From Microcaldota archaeon (lineage in GTDB: Archaea > Micrarchaeota > Micrarchaeia > Micrarchaeales > Micrarchaeaceae): a stretch of 51,379 nt of DNA. The notes beneath the pieces are model-generated. The model was not told the origin of the DNA. It saw only the letters and a list, made by a program, of their open reading frames with translations, and did not search any database. Below, one piece after another: positions 24,574-33,742 of this stretch. How positions within the stretch are numbered: position 1 is the first letter of the stretch; each line of letters starts with the position of its first letter. Both the position numbers and the translations under genes were made by a program. The DNA lies in NCBI GenBank assembly GCA_021797495.1, contig JAJZZO010000007.1, positions 1 through 51,379 of the forward strand. Reading direction: 5' to 3'.

Positions 24574-26348
24574 AAAGGCGCGATGTTTTAGTTTATCTGG
24601 TACTGGCGTTGATTATAGCAAATGCCGCAGCTTACGGCTTCACGCACTACGAGGGACCGAGCGTATACGGAGATGACCCGAATTATTTATACCTTGCAAG
24701 CTCAATGCTTCAGGGAACGTATGTGATGAACCCCGGCTACATATTCTCCTTGAGGGTTATGCAGTTCGCGCCCATAGCCATGTTCTATGCCTTGCTGGGG
24801 GTGCACACCTATTCCGCTTCCGCTTGGGACATATTCTCGTATTTGGGCGCGATAGTGGTGGTTTTCCTGCTGGGAAGGTTCTTCTATAACGATAGAGCCG
24901 GGCTTTTTGCCGCTTTTACCATAAGCATATTCCCCCTCTTGACAAAATTTGCGGTCACCACCGGGGAGGATCCGCCACTGATGTTCGTTTGCTCGCTTGC
25001 AATATTAATGCTATTATACGGCAGGAAGACCCACAAGCCGAAATATTACACGGCGAGCGGGCTGCTGTTGGTGGCCGCCTGGCTGATCAGCTATGAAGCA
25101 GGAGTTATACTCGCTTTTGTAGCGGTTTTGGCTCTATTCGATACTGCAAAAAGGTTTTACAGCAACAGGAAGCATTTAAGCCATGTGGTTTTTGCAGGAT
25201 GCCGCTCCTTGAAAGAAAACATAACCAAGAGAAAGTATACCGCAATTTATATGCAGGCACGGGGACTTTACACATGGATAGGAAAGCAGGCCAGTGTTTT
25301 CCTATTTTTGGGCGTAGTGATAGGGTTGCTGCTCACTTTCATCTTCAGTGCCAATTTCTCTAATTCCGGGCCATATGTCACCATAACCAGAAACCTTAAT
25401 TTCTACAGCAAAGTAGGAAGCTCGGTCAACGGACTCCCGACTATACCGACAAGCAACGTAAGGACTGCGACCCTTAACGAAACGCTTAAGACATTGGGTT
25501 TTTACCCCAACGATATGTTTCCTTACCACATATTCCAGTTGCTTGGTTTGCATCAGCAATTCTTGCAACTTTTAAATACGATAAAAATAAACGTTTTCGG
25601 GATAGGCACTTTGACTGAGTTCGGCGTTTCTTTTTACGTTCTTGTGCTTGCAATAATAGTGCTCGTACTGGCAAGGGAACGCAGGGCGATTTTCGTTGGT
25701 ATATGGTTTGCATTTATGTTTCTGTTCTTGGAATTCGGGCCCATGTCAGTAGGTATCAGCCTCGACCCGCTGAAAATACAGTATGTTCTGGCTTACAGGC
25801 TTGGGCGTTTCCTTATAATAACGATTCCTGCGGCATCCGTTTTAATAGGGATGGCGTTTGCAAGGCTTACCGAATTCAAGAAGCTTTACTTTATGATTCC
25901 CGGAATAATATTGGTTATCGGATTGCTTGCAATAATGTATTTCAACAACACAGCAGTATCGACTTTCTGGTATTATTGGCAGTACTACCCTGAATCGATA
26001 TCGATACAAGCAGGGCGATTCATAAGATATGACAGCAATGCCACAGCATCTACGCAGGTATATACAGAGGCGTTTTTCAACAACGCCGTTGTGCCATACA
26101 CCGGATCCAACATGCCAGAATACCTGGGCGACCCGTCCACAAGTACATTGCAATTCGAAATAGATAATACTACACCGTGCAGCTCTTTTGAAAATTATAG
26201 TTATGTTATATGGCACGGCCCTGCGCACTGCAGCAACTGGGTCAACGTTTTCAACGTTTCACAACCGCAAGGCATGCCTGAATACTTCATAGAATACGAG
26301 ACGCCGTCGCTGCCTTATGTTCCTACCAATGTATATTATGTAAAGTAG
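24570..26348 (+). CDS. GT-C-type membrane glycosyltransferase, PMT/ArnT-like
   Basis: The 592-residue membrane protein has about 12-13 helices. The first external loop carries an acidic pair in YGDDPNYLYLASSML (about 34-48), and a second acidic motif appears in TTGEDPPLM (about 130-138). This is the layout of family 39-like GT-C enzymes that move a sugar from a polyprenyl-phosphate carrier to protein or glycan outside the cell. The C-terminal 110 residues form an external domain. It is coupled to the anchored protein upstream, and the heavily glycosylated protein follows. Confidence 0.75.
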   Translation: MKRRDVLVYLVLALIIANAAAYGFTHYEGPSVYGDDPNYLYLASSMLQGTYVMNPGYIFSLRVMQFAPIAMFYALLGVHTYSASAWDIFSYLGAIVVVFLLGRFFYNDRAGLFAAFTISIFPLLTKFAVTTGEDPPLMFVCSLAILMLLYGRKTHKPKYYTASGLLLVAAWLISYEAGVILAFVAVLALFDTAKRFYSNRKHLSHVVFAGCRSLKENITKRKYTAIYMQARGLYTWIGKQASVFLFLGVVIGLLLTFIFSANFSNSGPYVTITRNLNFYSKVGSSVNGLPTIPTSNVRTATLNETLKTLGFYPNDMFPYHIFQLLGLHQQFLQLLNTIKINVFGIGTLTEFGVSFYVLVLAIIVLVLARERRAIFVGIWFAFMFLFLEFGPMSVGISLDPLKIQYVLAYRLGRFLIITIPAASVLIGMAFARLTEFKKLYFMIPGIILVIGLLAIMYFNNTAVSTFWYYWQYYPESISIQAGRFIRYDSNATASTQVYTEAFFNNAVVPYTGSNMPEYLGDPSTSTLQFEIDNTTPCSSFENYSYVIWHGPAHCSNWVNVFNVSQPQGMPEYFIEYETPSLPYVPTNVYYVK

Positions 26349-26397
26349 GGTATAGCAAACGATAAAAAGCAAAAATGGATATATATAAGTGAATTTG

Positions 26398-28101
26398 ATG
26401 AAACCCGCAACAATGATGCTCATATCTGCTGTTTCATTTGTGCTATTGGTATTTTGCCATAGTGCCATAGCATATGCCAGTACAAGTAGTAACAGTTGCA
26501 ACGTTACAATAAACTCGCACGGCACGTATCTGCTTAATTCCAGTTGCAGTGGTGCGGCGGTGAATGTGTTGCATGGAGCAAACCAGTCAAAGTTATACTG
26601 CACCAATGGTTCTTCGATAAATAGCGTTGTATTCGGTAATGACACATACAACAATACATTATTCAACTGCACATTTGAAAATGCGAGCATAAAAAACATG
26701 CACAACGCCATAAACAATATAATAAGCCCGTTCGGAAGCTACAACACCTCTTTTATTGGGAACCTGTCAAACCTTGCAGTGGGTTACTATTTTGTTTTCG
26801 TCCCACGCGGACCGAATGGAAATTATGCGCAGGAAGGTTTTGCTGCGCTAATGCCTGACGCATTGGTAAAATTCAACCCTGGAGTAGGCGGCTCGCAACA
26901 AACTACGTATGAGCAGATAGTGCAGGATGCGGAGCTTAACAATTATACGCTTCCTAGGTTCGGTGCATACGCGCCAGGGGCGGTAGGCTTTGGACCGCAG
27001 CGATTTGCGATTGAGGCGTACGTCATATACAAGAACCGCACTTTCAGCTACAACCCTTACTTCTTCATATGTCCGTTCTGGGGCTGGGATGAACTCACTT
27101 TCAAGGTAATGAACATAACTTCCGATGTTAATTTCACTCCGACATTGGTGTACCCTAGAATGACGGAGAATGTCCAATTCCCGGACAACACCTCAATATA
27201 TTGGAATTATACAGTAGTGAGATACAGCAATGCCGCAAACATGACATTCTATTTTTGGAAGGGCTACCAGGTGGCACCGGGTGGCAGGATTATGCACGTT
27301 GATTACAACGTAACAAACGGCAACTACAGCTACAAAAGGGGCATACAGACCCCAGGAATACACGAAACAATAGCGGTGCTAAAGTCACCCCAAGCACAGG
27401 AGCATGATAATTCAACCACAGAAACTTACGGCATTGGGCTTGCCTTCTGCACACAGAAAGAACCTGCAATATTCATGCCTGGATATTATACCATGGCACA
27501 GAAATATTTAGGGCTTTTGAATACATTCTGGCCAACTAATCACACGTGCAATACTGCTTTGGAAATAGTGCACCCGAAGGTCACCATAAACTGCCTTGGA
27601 GGGACGATAAACTCGACCAACGAGAGCGTGCGCCTAATCAATGGGCAAGATACCGTTTTGGAGAATTGCAGGATAAAAGGCAATGCACTGAATGCACTGG
27701 ATTCGGAGAACATAAGCATTTACAACAGCAGCATAGTGGCAAATAACCAGACCAACGTGCCTTTTGTGCTGGATAAGTCCAGCCTTTATCTTTACAATAC
27801 AAATGTGACTGGCTATTCGCGTAACGCGGTATTGCTTAGTGGCTCCCTAATAAAATTCAATAATACGGAGTTCAACATTGCTACAACCACCATAGATTAT
27901 AATTCGACCACCACTATCGCAGCAAATTCCCCAATCACCAGCACCGGCACAATATCTGATTTCGCGGTGCAGCTTTATTCACACATGATTGAATTGCTGA
28001 TTATATTTCTATTCTTTGCAGTAGTGGTAGCTGGCTTTTATATGGCGGTTGCCAGAATCGTAACAAATGCACCGGATAAAAAGAGGAGGCGTAGGAAATA
28101 A
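26398..28101 (+). CDS. Heavily N-glycosylated surface protein
   Basis: From ATG 26398 (AGTGA ribosome site five bases before it) the protein has 567 residues. These are a signal peptide (about 1-27), a long external region with more than twenty N-x-S/T sequons, and a C-terminal membrane helix (about 530-553) before NAPDKKRRRRK. Residues about 390-500 contain short repeating strand units (VRLINGQDTVLENCRIKGNA, ISIYNSSIV, LYLYNTNVTGY) that look like a right-handed beta-helix. It is probably a wall or surface glycoprotein and a natural substrate for the neighbouring glycosyltransferases. Confidence 0.7.
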   Translation: MKPATMMLISAVSFVLLVFCHSAIAYASTSSNSCNVTINSHGTYLLNSSCSGAAVNVLHGANQSKLYCTNGSSINSVVFGNDTYNNTLFNCTFENASIKNMHNAINNIISPFGSYNTSFIGNLSNLAVGYYFVFVPRGPNGNYAQEGFAALMPDALVKFNPGVGGSQQTTYEQIVQDAELNNYTLPRFGAYAPGAVGFGPQRFAIEAYVIYKNRTFSYNPYFFICPFWGWDELTFKVMNITSDVNFTPTLVYPRMTENVQFPDNTSIYWNYTVVRYSNAANMTFYFWKGYQVAPGGRIMHVDYNVTNGNYSYKRGIQTPGIHETIAVLKSPQAQEHDNSTTETYGIGLAFCTQKEPAIFMPGYYTMAQKYLGLLNTFWPTNHTCNTALEIVHPKVTINCLGGTINSTNESVRLINGQDTVLENCRIKGNALNALDSENISIYNSSIVANNQTNVPFVLDKSSLYLYNTNVTGYSRNAVLLSGSLIKFNNTEFNIATTTIDYNSTTTIAANSPITSTGTISDFAVQLYSHMIELLIIFLFFAVVVAGFYMAVARIVTNAPDKKRRRRK

Positions 28102-28107
28102 TCAATT

Positions 28108-28590
28108 TCAGAGCTTATAACCGAATTTTTTTAGCAGCTCCCTCCTTTGCGCTATGTGCGCTTCGTCTTCTATGCCTAGCGCTGTTTCCCCGTCAACCAC
28201 ACCAATGACCGCCTTGCCCATTTCCGTTGAAGCGATTATAACTTGCAATTTGTTTGCCGTGGCGCAGAATATCTCTGAAACTTCAGGAACATCCCTTATG
28301 GCCTTTACGACGTTTATCGGGAACGCACCCGTGAAAAGTATTATGAATGTGTGGCCTGCGGCGATGCCGAATGCGTTCTTTTTCGCAGCTTCGACAAGCT
28401 CTTGATCGTTGCCTTCGTACCGTATCAACCTTTCCCCGCTAGCCTCGACAAAAGCTATCCCGAATTTGGCATTAGGAACCGCAGATGCCATAGCGCCGTA
28501 TAAATCCTCTGCGGTCTTTATGAACCCTGCATGACCGATTATGCACTGCCATTCGTCCTTCTTGTATACATCATAGGCGTTTATTTCCAT
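28108..28590 (-). CDS. Adenosine-specific kinase family protein
   Basis: The 160-residue protein matches the archaeal family (formerly DUF355, Adenosine_kin) known from a structure-based adenosine kinase assignment. Diagnostic phrases are KFGIAFVEASGERLIRYEGND, GHTFIILF and VSEIFCATANKLQVI. Its expected role is purine nucleoside metabolism. The ATG overlaps the end of the methyltransferase gene upstream by ten bases, so they form an operon. Confidence 0.85.
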   Translation of the reverse strand: MEINAYDVYKKDEWQCIIGHAGFIKTAEDLYGAMASAVPNAKFGIAFVEASGERLIRYEGNDQELVEAAKKNAFGIAAGHTFIILFTGAFPINVVKAIRDVPEVSEIFCATANKLQVIIASTEMGKAVIGVVDGETALGIEDEAHIAQRRELLKKFGYKL

Positions 28591-29204
28591 TTGAAACCAC
28601 CGGACTTTTTATTGTTCTTGTATGATATCACGACCATGTCTTCAAAAAACACGTGCCTGCGCCCTAGCAGTTTTGCCCCTAGCCTCTGGATATCGAGCTC
28701 GTAGTTATTCACGCTGCTTTCTATCATTATGACCCTGCCGCTTTTTGTCATATGCGAGAAAGAGCCGGCTATGAACCTGTCTATCAGTTCACGGCCGTTT
28801 TCGCCTCCGTCCGTGGCAAGTTTAACATAGTCGCCGCTTTCAGCACCGAGCCTTGCGGATTCGAGGTATGGAGGGTTGAATATTATAGTATCAAACTTTC
28901 CACTTATTGAGTCGAAAAGGTCGCTGACTATAAAAGTTCCTTTAACATTGTTCTGTGACGCGTTCTGCCTTGCGCACCTTATGGCATGCGTACTCACGTC
29001 AGAGAACGTCACGTCGCAGCCCTTTTTTGCAGCTATTATGCCCTGTATACCTGTCCCTGTTCCGACATCCAACACCTTGCCTTCGGCAAGCCTTTCAACA
29101 GCCTCAGAGAGCAGTTCCGAATCCTCGCGCGGCCTGTATACATTATGGCATTCCGTTATCTTTATCCCGTTTCTCACAAACAATCGCACCACTTCGTCTT
29201 TCAT
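28581..29204 (-). CDS. HemK/Mtq2-type protein-glutamine methyltransferase
   Basis: The 207-residue SAM-dependent methyltransferase has motif I DVGTGTG (46-52) and the catalytic NPPY motif (110-113). These match the archaeal/eukaryotic Mtq2 group that methylates the GGQ glutamine of release factor aRF1. NVYRPREDSELL at the N-terminus is typical of this group. ATG 29204 appears leaderless. It is divergent from the prenyl synthase at 29258. Methylation of another substrate is possible, since NPPY enzymes vary. Confidence 0.87.
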   Translation of the reverse strand: MKDEVVRLFVRNGIKITECHNVYRPREDSELLSEAVERLAEGKVLDVGTGTGIQGIIAAKKGCDVTFSDVSTHAIRCARQNASQNNVKGTFIVSDLFDSISGKFDTIIFNPPYLESARLGAESGDYVKLATDGGENGRELIDRFIAGSFSHMTKSGRVIMIESSVNNYELDIQRLGAKLLGRRHVFFEDMVVISYKNNKKSGGFKWK

Positions 29205-29257
29205 GCATGCCCATACTAACTCTTTTATCTTTAACCATATTAAAAATTACGATACTT

Positions 29258-30280
29258 ATGGACTTCCTAGAATATATAGAGCTTCACAGAAAACAGGTTT
29301 ACGATAAGATATGCGAGTACATACCACTCAAAGAGCCAATCGGGCATTACAAGATAACCAGGGAGTACATAGATAGGCAGGGAAGCTACAGAAGGCCAGG
29401 ACTTGTCATGCTTATGGCACAGCTTTATGGAGCCAAGCCTGAAGATGCGCTTCTGCCTGCCGCGGCACAGCAGCTTTCCGAGGATTGGATATTGATACAA
29501 GACGACATAGAGGACGATTCGGAGCTAAGGAGAGGTTTTCCAGCTTTGCACAAGAAATACGGAATAGTGCACGCGATAGACGCCAGCGATACCGGGCAGA
29601 TAGCCATGTGGCGCATGCTTAAAGATTACATAATACAAGCAGGGGTCGAAAAGGGGAACAGGTTGTATGAAAAATTCTACGATATGATGTCGTATACTGT
29701 AGACGGGCAGTACATAGAAAACACATTCATACAAGACACAAAGGACCTAAGCAAGGCGAACGAGAGCCTGTACTTCAGGATTGCCGATAGCAAAACGTGT
29801 TTTTACACTGTTTATGGGCCTATGCAGCTTGGAGCCATAGTCGCAGGGCAAGGGGAAGAAACCCTAGAGCTGCTCAAAAAGGTAGGGGAAAACGCAGGCA
29901 TCGCATTCCAGATAACGGACGACATACTTGACATGACCGCTGACGAAAAGAAGTTCGGGAAAAAGAACTTCGGGGACCTTTACGAAGGCAAGCTTACTCT
30001 CATAATACTGCACGCATATGAAAGTGCCACGCCTGAAGAAAAAGCCAAGATAGATGAGATATACAGGAAAAAACGCGCGGACAAGACCAAGGAGGAGATT
30101 GACTACCTCAGGGAGATAATAGAGAAGTACGACGGCATAGGTTATGCTAGGAGCGTGGCTGAGAAATACGGCGAAAAGGCGAACGAACTGGTCAAGCAGT
30201 ATGCAAACACCATACCGAAAAACGAGTACACGGACATAATAATATCCGCAATGCAGAAGCTTTACAAGAGGGACAAGTAG
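29258..30280 (+). CDS. Geranylgeranyl-type polyprenyl diphosphate synthase (copy 2)
   Basis: From ATG 29258 the enzyme has 340 residues. The open frame upstream to 28955 lies over the divergent methyltransferase gene and is not used. The first Asp-rich motif is DDIED (82-86) and the second is in TDDILD (about 216-221). Trp77 takes the chain-length position five residues before the first motif, where copy 1 has Phe. Both copies keep all catalytic aspartates. Two active-looking synthases in a small genome suggest different products or a heteromer. Confidence 0.88.
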   Translation: MDFLEYIELHRKQVYDKICEYIPLKEPIGHYKITREYIDRQGSYRRPGLVMLMAQLYGAKPEDALLPAAAQQLSEDWILIQDDIEDDSELRRGFPALHKKYGIVHAIDASDTGQIAMWRMLKDYIIQAGVEKGNRLYEKFYDMMSYTVDGQYIENTFIQDTKDLSKANESLYFRIADSKTCFYTVYGPMQLGAIVAGQGEETLELLKKVGENAGIAFQITDDILDMTADEKKFGKKNFGDLYEGKLTLIILHAYESATPEEKAKIDEIYRKKRADKTKEEIDYLREIIEKYDGIGYARSVAEKYGEKANELVKQYANTIPKNEYTDIIISAMQKLYKRDK

Positions 30281-30355
30281 GTTATTTTCGGCGGCAAGCA
30301 ATCGAAGCAATTATTGTCCTGATGATAGTTTGATAATTACGTGAAGGTTATATGC

Positions 30356-30634
30356 TTATTGCGTTGTGCTTTTAACCGCTACCGAAAGCTCATGGCTCCT
30401 TGGGAATTCTTTGGATATCAGCTCTTTTATACGCTTTTTAAGCTCATCTCCGCTTGCCTCGAATCGCCCCTTGGAAAATCCGTTTTCAACAATCACATAT
30501 GAATTGCGGTGCTTTGTTATCGTTATGACCCTGTCCTTCTTGAAGCTCTTGATGCTTATTGTATAGCCGTCCTTTAGTTTAAGCGCGGTGCCATATACGT
30601 TTTTTTCAGCGCTCCTTGCGGGTATCATTGGCAT
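30356..30634 (-). CDS. Small conserved-looking protein, unknown
   Basis: The 92 residues have a compact beta-rich start (TALKLKDGYTISIKSFKKDRVITITKH) and a helical end (SGDELKKRIKELISKEFP). The protein is basic and soluble. GTGACAG before ATG 30634 is a plausible ribosome site. It is divergent from tyrA. I do not recognise the family; size and charge would allow RNA or DNA binding, but no motif shows it. Confidence 0.65.
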   Translation of the reverse strand: MPMIPARSAEKNVYGTALKLKDGYTISIKSFKKDRVITITKHRNSYVIVENGFSKGRFEASGDELKKRIKELISKEFPRSHELSVAVKSTTQ

Positions 30635-30720
30635 ACTGTCACTTTTTGTAATGTTTATTAGTAGTTATTATTGAAACGATTTATAGAAGCATGTATTCGT
30701 AGTCTTTTGAGGGAGAAGTT

Positions 30721-31749
30721 ATGGAAAATTTGGCCGCGCTGAGGAAAAAAGTAGACAGCATAGATGCCAGCATCATTGAGCTTATATCCAGGAGGTTGGA
30801 CATAACTAACGAGATAGGCAACTTCAAGAAAGCTAGGGGCATGCCGGTTTATGACAAAAAGCGTGAGATGGAGCTCGAAAGACGATGGCTGTCCATCGCC
30901 AAAAGATACGCATTGGACAGAGATATAGCTACGCAGGTGCTTGGGCAGGTGCTTAGATTTTCCAAAATGGCAGAGGCCAAGCCAGAAAATGGCATTGCAG
31001 TAGTTATAGTGGGCACCGGAAGCATGGCGGAAGCGCTGGGAATGCTGATACGCAGAGCGGGTTACGGTGTATTTGTAACAGGAAGGAACAAGGCGAAAGT
31101 GAAAATGCTTGCAGAACGTATAGGCGCAAGGGAATTGCCTAAGAAAAGGATAAACGCAGATTACGCAATACTTTGCGTGCCTCCAGAGGCCCTGAACGAA
31201 AGCACTATGAAGCTCATGGCTAATTGCAACGTTGGAATAGTCATGGATGTATCCTCTTCGAAGGCCGATAGCTTTGATAAGGCAAGAAATCTCGCATCTG
31301 CAGCAGGCAACAAATTTGTTTCCACACATCCGCTTTTCGGCCTGGAAGACGCCGAGCCCGGCGCACGGATAGCCATAATTACGGATAAGGCAGGGCCCAA
31401 AGAAATCAAGAACGCTAGCAGGTTCTGGACTTCCACAGGCTTACGCCCGGTTTTGATGAGCATTAACGGTCATGAGAAGGCCATGGCGGTATCTCAGGTC
31501 CTTAGGCACGCATTCGCGCTAGGCTTTTACGACAGCGTAGTGGAGCTCTCAAAGGAGCTGCACGTGGATTACGGGAACAGTTGTACGTCGAAGTTCTCGC
31601 AGATGCTGGATAACGCAAAAGCCATAAAGTCCGAAGAGTGGGTAGCTGCCGAGATAGCGGAAAGCAACCTATATTCCAAGAAGGCCTACGCCATCGCCAA
31701 AAAGAACCTGGAAAAACACGCCAACGCAAGGTTTTTAAACCTTAAATAG
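30721..31749 (+). CDS. tyrA: Chorismate mutase / prephenate dehydrogenase (bifunctional TyrA)
   Basis: The 342 residues form two fused domains. An AroQ chorismate mutase (about 1-85) shows the helix pattern ALRKKVDSIDASIIELISRR. A NAD-dependent prephenate dehydrogenase (about 93-342) has the dinucleotide loop VGTGSMAEALG and the STHPLFGLEDAE substrate motif. Together they turn chorismate into 4-hydroxyphenylpyruvate, the tyrosine precursor. GAGGGAG lies nine bases before ATG 30721. The last codons (GGTTTTTAAACC) also contain the likely TATA box of the 5S rRNA gene. Confidence 0.93.
   Translation: MENLAALRKKVDSIDASIIELISRRLDITNEIGNFKKARGMPVYDKKREMELERRWLSIAKRYALDRDIATQVLGQVLRFSKMAEAKPENGIAVVIVGTGSMAEALGMLIRRAGYGVFVTGRNKAKVKMLAERIGARELPKKRINADYAILCVPPEALNESTMKLMANCNVGIVMDVSSSKADSFDKARNLASAAGNKFVSTHPLFGLEDAEPGARIAIITDKAGPKEIKNASRFWTSTGLRPVLMSINGHEKAMAVSQVLRHAFALGFYDSVVELSKELHVDYGNSCTSKFSQMLDNAKAIKSEEWVAAEIAESNLYSKKAYAIAKKNLEKHANARFLNLK
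31731..31741 (+). promoter_or_regulatory. TATA box of the 5S rRNA gene, inside tyrA
   Basis: TTTTTAAA at 31732-31739 lies 25 bases upstream of the predicted 5S rRNA 5' end and within the last codons of tyrA. A second AT-rich stretch (CTTAAATAG, 31741-31749) is too close to the RNA start to serve. Confidence 0.55.
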
Positions 31750-31759
31750 TAAAATACAA

Positions 31760-31875
31760 TGCCAAACGGTAATAGGAGCAGGGAAACGCCCGATCCCATT
31801 CCGAACTCGGAAGCTAAGCCTGCTCACGATATGTGTGTACTGTCTGCGGACGGGAAATCATGTTGCTGTTTGGCA
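31760..31875 (+). rRNA. rrf: 5S ribosomal RNA, unlinked
   Basis: The conserved 5S core is clear (CGATCCCATTCCGAAC, then GGAAGCTAAGCC). The ends pair: TGCCAAACGG at 31760-31769 with CTGTTTGGCA at 31866-31875, which gives ten pairs with one wobble. The boundaries may be one or two bases wider. No 16S or 23S gene is near, so the 5S gene stands alone, as in several archaea with scattered rRNA genes. T-rich sequence at 31882-31910 could end the transcript. Confidence 0.93.
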
Positions 31876-32018
31876 CTTGCGCTTTTTCTGGTTATTTTAC
31901 TTCTACTCCATTCATGCAGTAGTTCTACTTCCGCTTTTACGGAATTAAACGGATTTGCGCCAACCTTTTTTATTTTTAAGCGTGCAAAGTAGTATAAAAA
32001 TTTATATGAGGTTGTTAC

Positions 32019-33140
32019 ATGAAAGCAAAATCTATGGCAATGCTGGTCGCATTTTCGGTAATGCTGCTAAGCTCGGTTTCCTTTGCTTCAGGGATAGGCA
32101 CGGCCAAGATCACATTCTCGGCCAGCAACATAAGCGTAGTTCCGGGTGGATCTGGAACGGTGAATTATAACGTAAGCCTTGTAAGCGGAAGCCCGTGGGG
32201 CACGAGCACAAACGTGGTCAATGCGGCAAACCTCAGCAAAGAGGGCATAAGCGTAAGCCTGAGCAAGACATATGCCGACCCGAACTATGCTGGAGTGATG
32301 ACAGTTAAGGTTTCTAGCACTGCCGCAGCAGGCAGCTACGCGATAATGCTCAACACCACAGGAGACGACCCATCGCTGGCTAATTCATTATTTACCGTTT
32401 ACGTGAAGCCGAGCGCGGTCAATACCACTACGGTACCTGTATCCGCGCCTGTTGCGAACTTCGCTCTCTACAACTCAACGACTAAGACAGTAAACGCAAG
32501 CAAAGGCGCAAACCTTTCATTGATGGCGATGGACGGCAAGCTCATAAACGTGAGCGTTCCTGCAGGGACATACGTTAAGATAGGCAACAGCACGCTATCG
32601 AGTTACAACCTAAGCCTTGCAATATACACGATATCGAACCTCACTGCGCCTTCTGCGGCCAGCAAGGACATTGTGACGTACGGATTCGCATACCTTGTGA
32701 ACGGGTTGATAAGCCCAACCATGGAGTTTGTGAATTCCACTGGAAGCACAAGACCGTTGGTAACAACAGCGCAATACAACGCGAGCTGGACCTCGTGGAC
32801 TTTCCTTGGGGGCAAGCAGGTCAACACGAGCTACGTTGGAGGCAAATACGCATTCGCCGACGTTTGGACACACAACAGCACGTTGAATGAGATAGTGAAC
32901 AAGCAGTTCTTCAAGCCAGTCATGTGGGTGTTCATGATAAAACCAAGCAACGTGACATCTTCCACAGTGCCAACAACAACAGCACCTTATACTGCGCCAA
33001 CTACGCGTCCGACAACAGTGGCTACCACAATACCGTATACGTCAAGCACAAGCAGTTCCGGCTATTACGTCGCTGCGATTATAATAATTATAATCATAAT
33101 AGCGATAGTGATAGCGGCAACGATGCACAAGAAGAAGTGA
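32019..33140 (+). CDS. Surface-anchored Thr/Pro-stalk protein
   Basis: The 373 residues comprise a signal peptide (about 1-24), a large external beta-rich region with many N-x-S/T sites, a Thr/Pro/Ser stalk (about 315-345, VPTTTAPYTAPTTRPTT), a C-terminal Ile-rich membrane helix (about 348-368) and the tail MHKKK. The order is identical to the protein at 6852-7502, and the first 130 residues share the GTAKITFS...SVPGG...GSYAIMLNTTGDD style of that protein. It is likely an abundant wall protein or adhesin. A TATA-like AAATTTATATG lies about 20-25 bases before the start. Confidence 0.72.
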   Translation: MKAKSMAMLVAFSVMLLSSVSFASGIGTAKITFSASNISVVPGGSGTVNYNVSLVSGSPWGTSTNVVNAANLSKEGISVSLSKTYADPNYAGVMTVKVSSTAAAGSYAIMLNTTGDDPSLANSLFTVYVKPSAVNTTTVPVSAPVANFALYNSTTKTVNASKGANLSLMAMDGKLINVSVPAGTYVKIGNSTLSSYNLSLAIYTISNLTAPSAASKDIVTYGFAYLVNGLISPTMEFVNSTGSTRPLVTTAQYNASWTSWTFLGGKQVNTSYVGGKYAFADVWTHNSTLNEIVNKQFFKPVMWVFMIKPSNVTSSTVPTTTAPYTAPTTRPTTVATTIPYTSSTSSSGYYVAAIIIIIIIIAIVIAATMHKKK

Positions 33141-33144
33141 TTTT

Positions 33145-33567
33145 TTGAGAGGCAAGACCCTGCTGGGACATGCGGCTCTGCTGCTTGTCTACCTTTCAGG
33201 GTTATACCTCCTTCTTTTTGACAAGCTCCTGAGGCAGTTCGGGCAGCTGCACTGGTTCATACTCTTGGCTTACCTGATAGCAATCGCATTAGTCGTTATA
33301 CTGAGATTCTTTACAAAGAAACATGTGCTTGAAGCGATAATAGGCGTTTTTGCGCTCCTTATGTTCATAGCGCAGATTGCCGACGTTGCGCTTAATCTGC
33401 CCGTAAGTGGCTTTTCCAAAACAAACGGGTTCTCCTATCTTTTCGGTTTCGGTACCACGCCATTATCCTCTTTCGGCACATCTACCGCGTTTACAATATT
33501 CCTGATTTTCAACCTTGTTCTGGCAGTAGTGTGCTTCATGACTTACAAGAAAACCAGAACACATTGA
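33145..33567 (+). CDS. Small four-helix membrane protein, unknown
   Basis: The 140 residues contain four hydrophobic helices (about 5-26, 35-57, 64-85 and 112-133). Start TTG 33145 follows AGTGATTTT, so the ribosome site overlaps the stop of the surface protein gene and the two are probably coupled. No family is recognised. A role in export or anchoring of the upstream surface protein is only suggested by position. Confidence 0.6.
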   Translation: MRGKTLLGHAALLLVYLSGLYLLLFDKLLRQFGQLHWFILLAYLIAIALVVILRFFTKKHVLEAIIGVFALLMFIAQIADVALNLPVSGFSKTNGFSYLFGFGTTPLSSFGTSTAFTIFLIFNLVLAVVCFMTYKKTRTH

Positions 33568-33742
33568 TAAAAGCAACGCTACCTAATGGTATATTATCAA
33601 CTTACTGGAGATAATAGGGCTCGGGAACTGTATTCCTTACTACGTACACGTATTGGTTTTGTATTATATAATAAGCAATAACTTAGACCCATTACAACCT
33701 TCGCATGCATGTGCCCGAATGTATACGTTGTTTATGCATATT

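Noticed and set aside
28955-29257. Long N-terminal extension of the second prenyl synthase
   Set aside because: It overlaps the coding part of the divergent methyltransferase gene, and ATG 29258 gives the normal family N-terminus.
31759-31992. An open frame of 77 codons over the 5S rRNA gene
   Set aside because: The sequence is a clear 5S rRNA with paired ends and the conserved core, so the frame is accidental.
33568-33742. Hidden small gene between 33567 and 33743
   Set aside because: No frame with a ribosome site and no convincing RNA helix was found in this AT-rich stretch.
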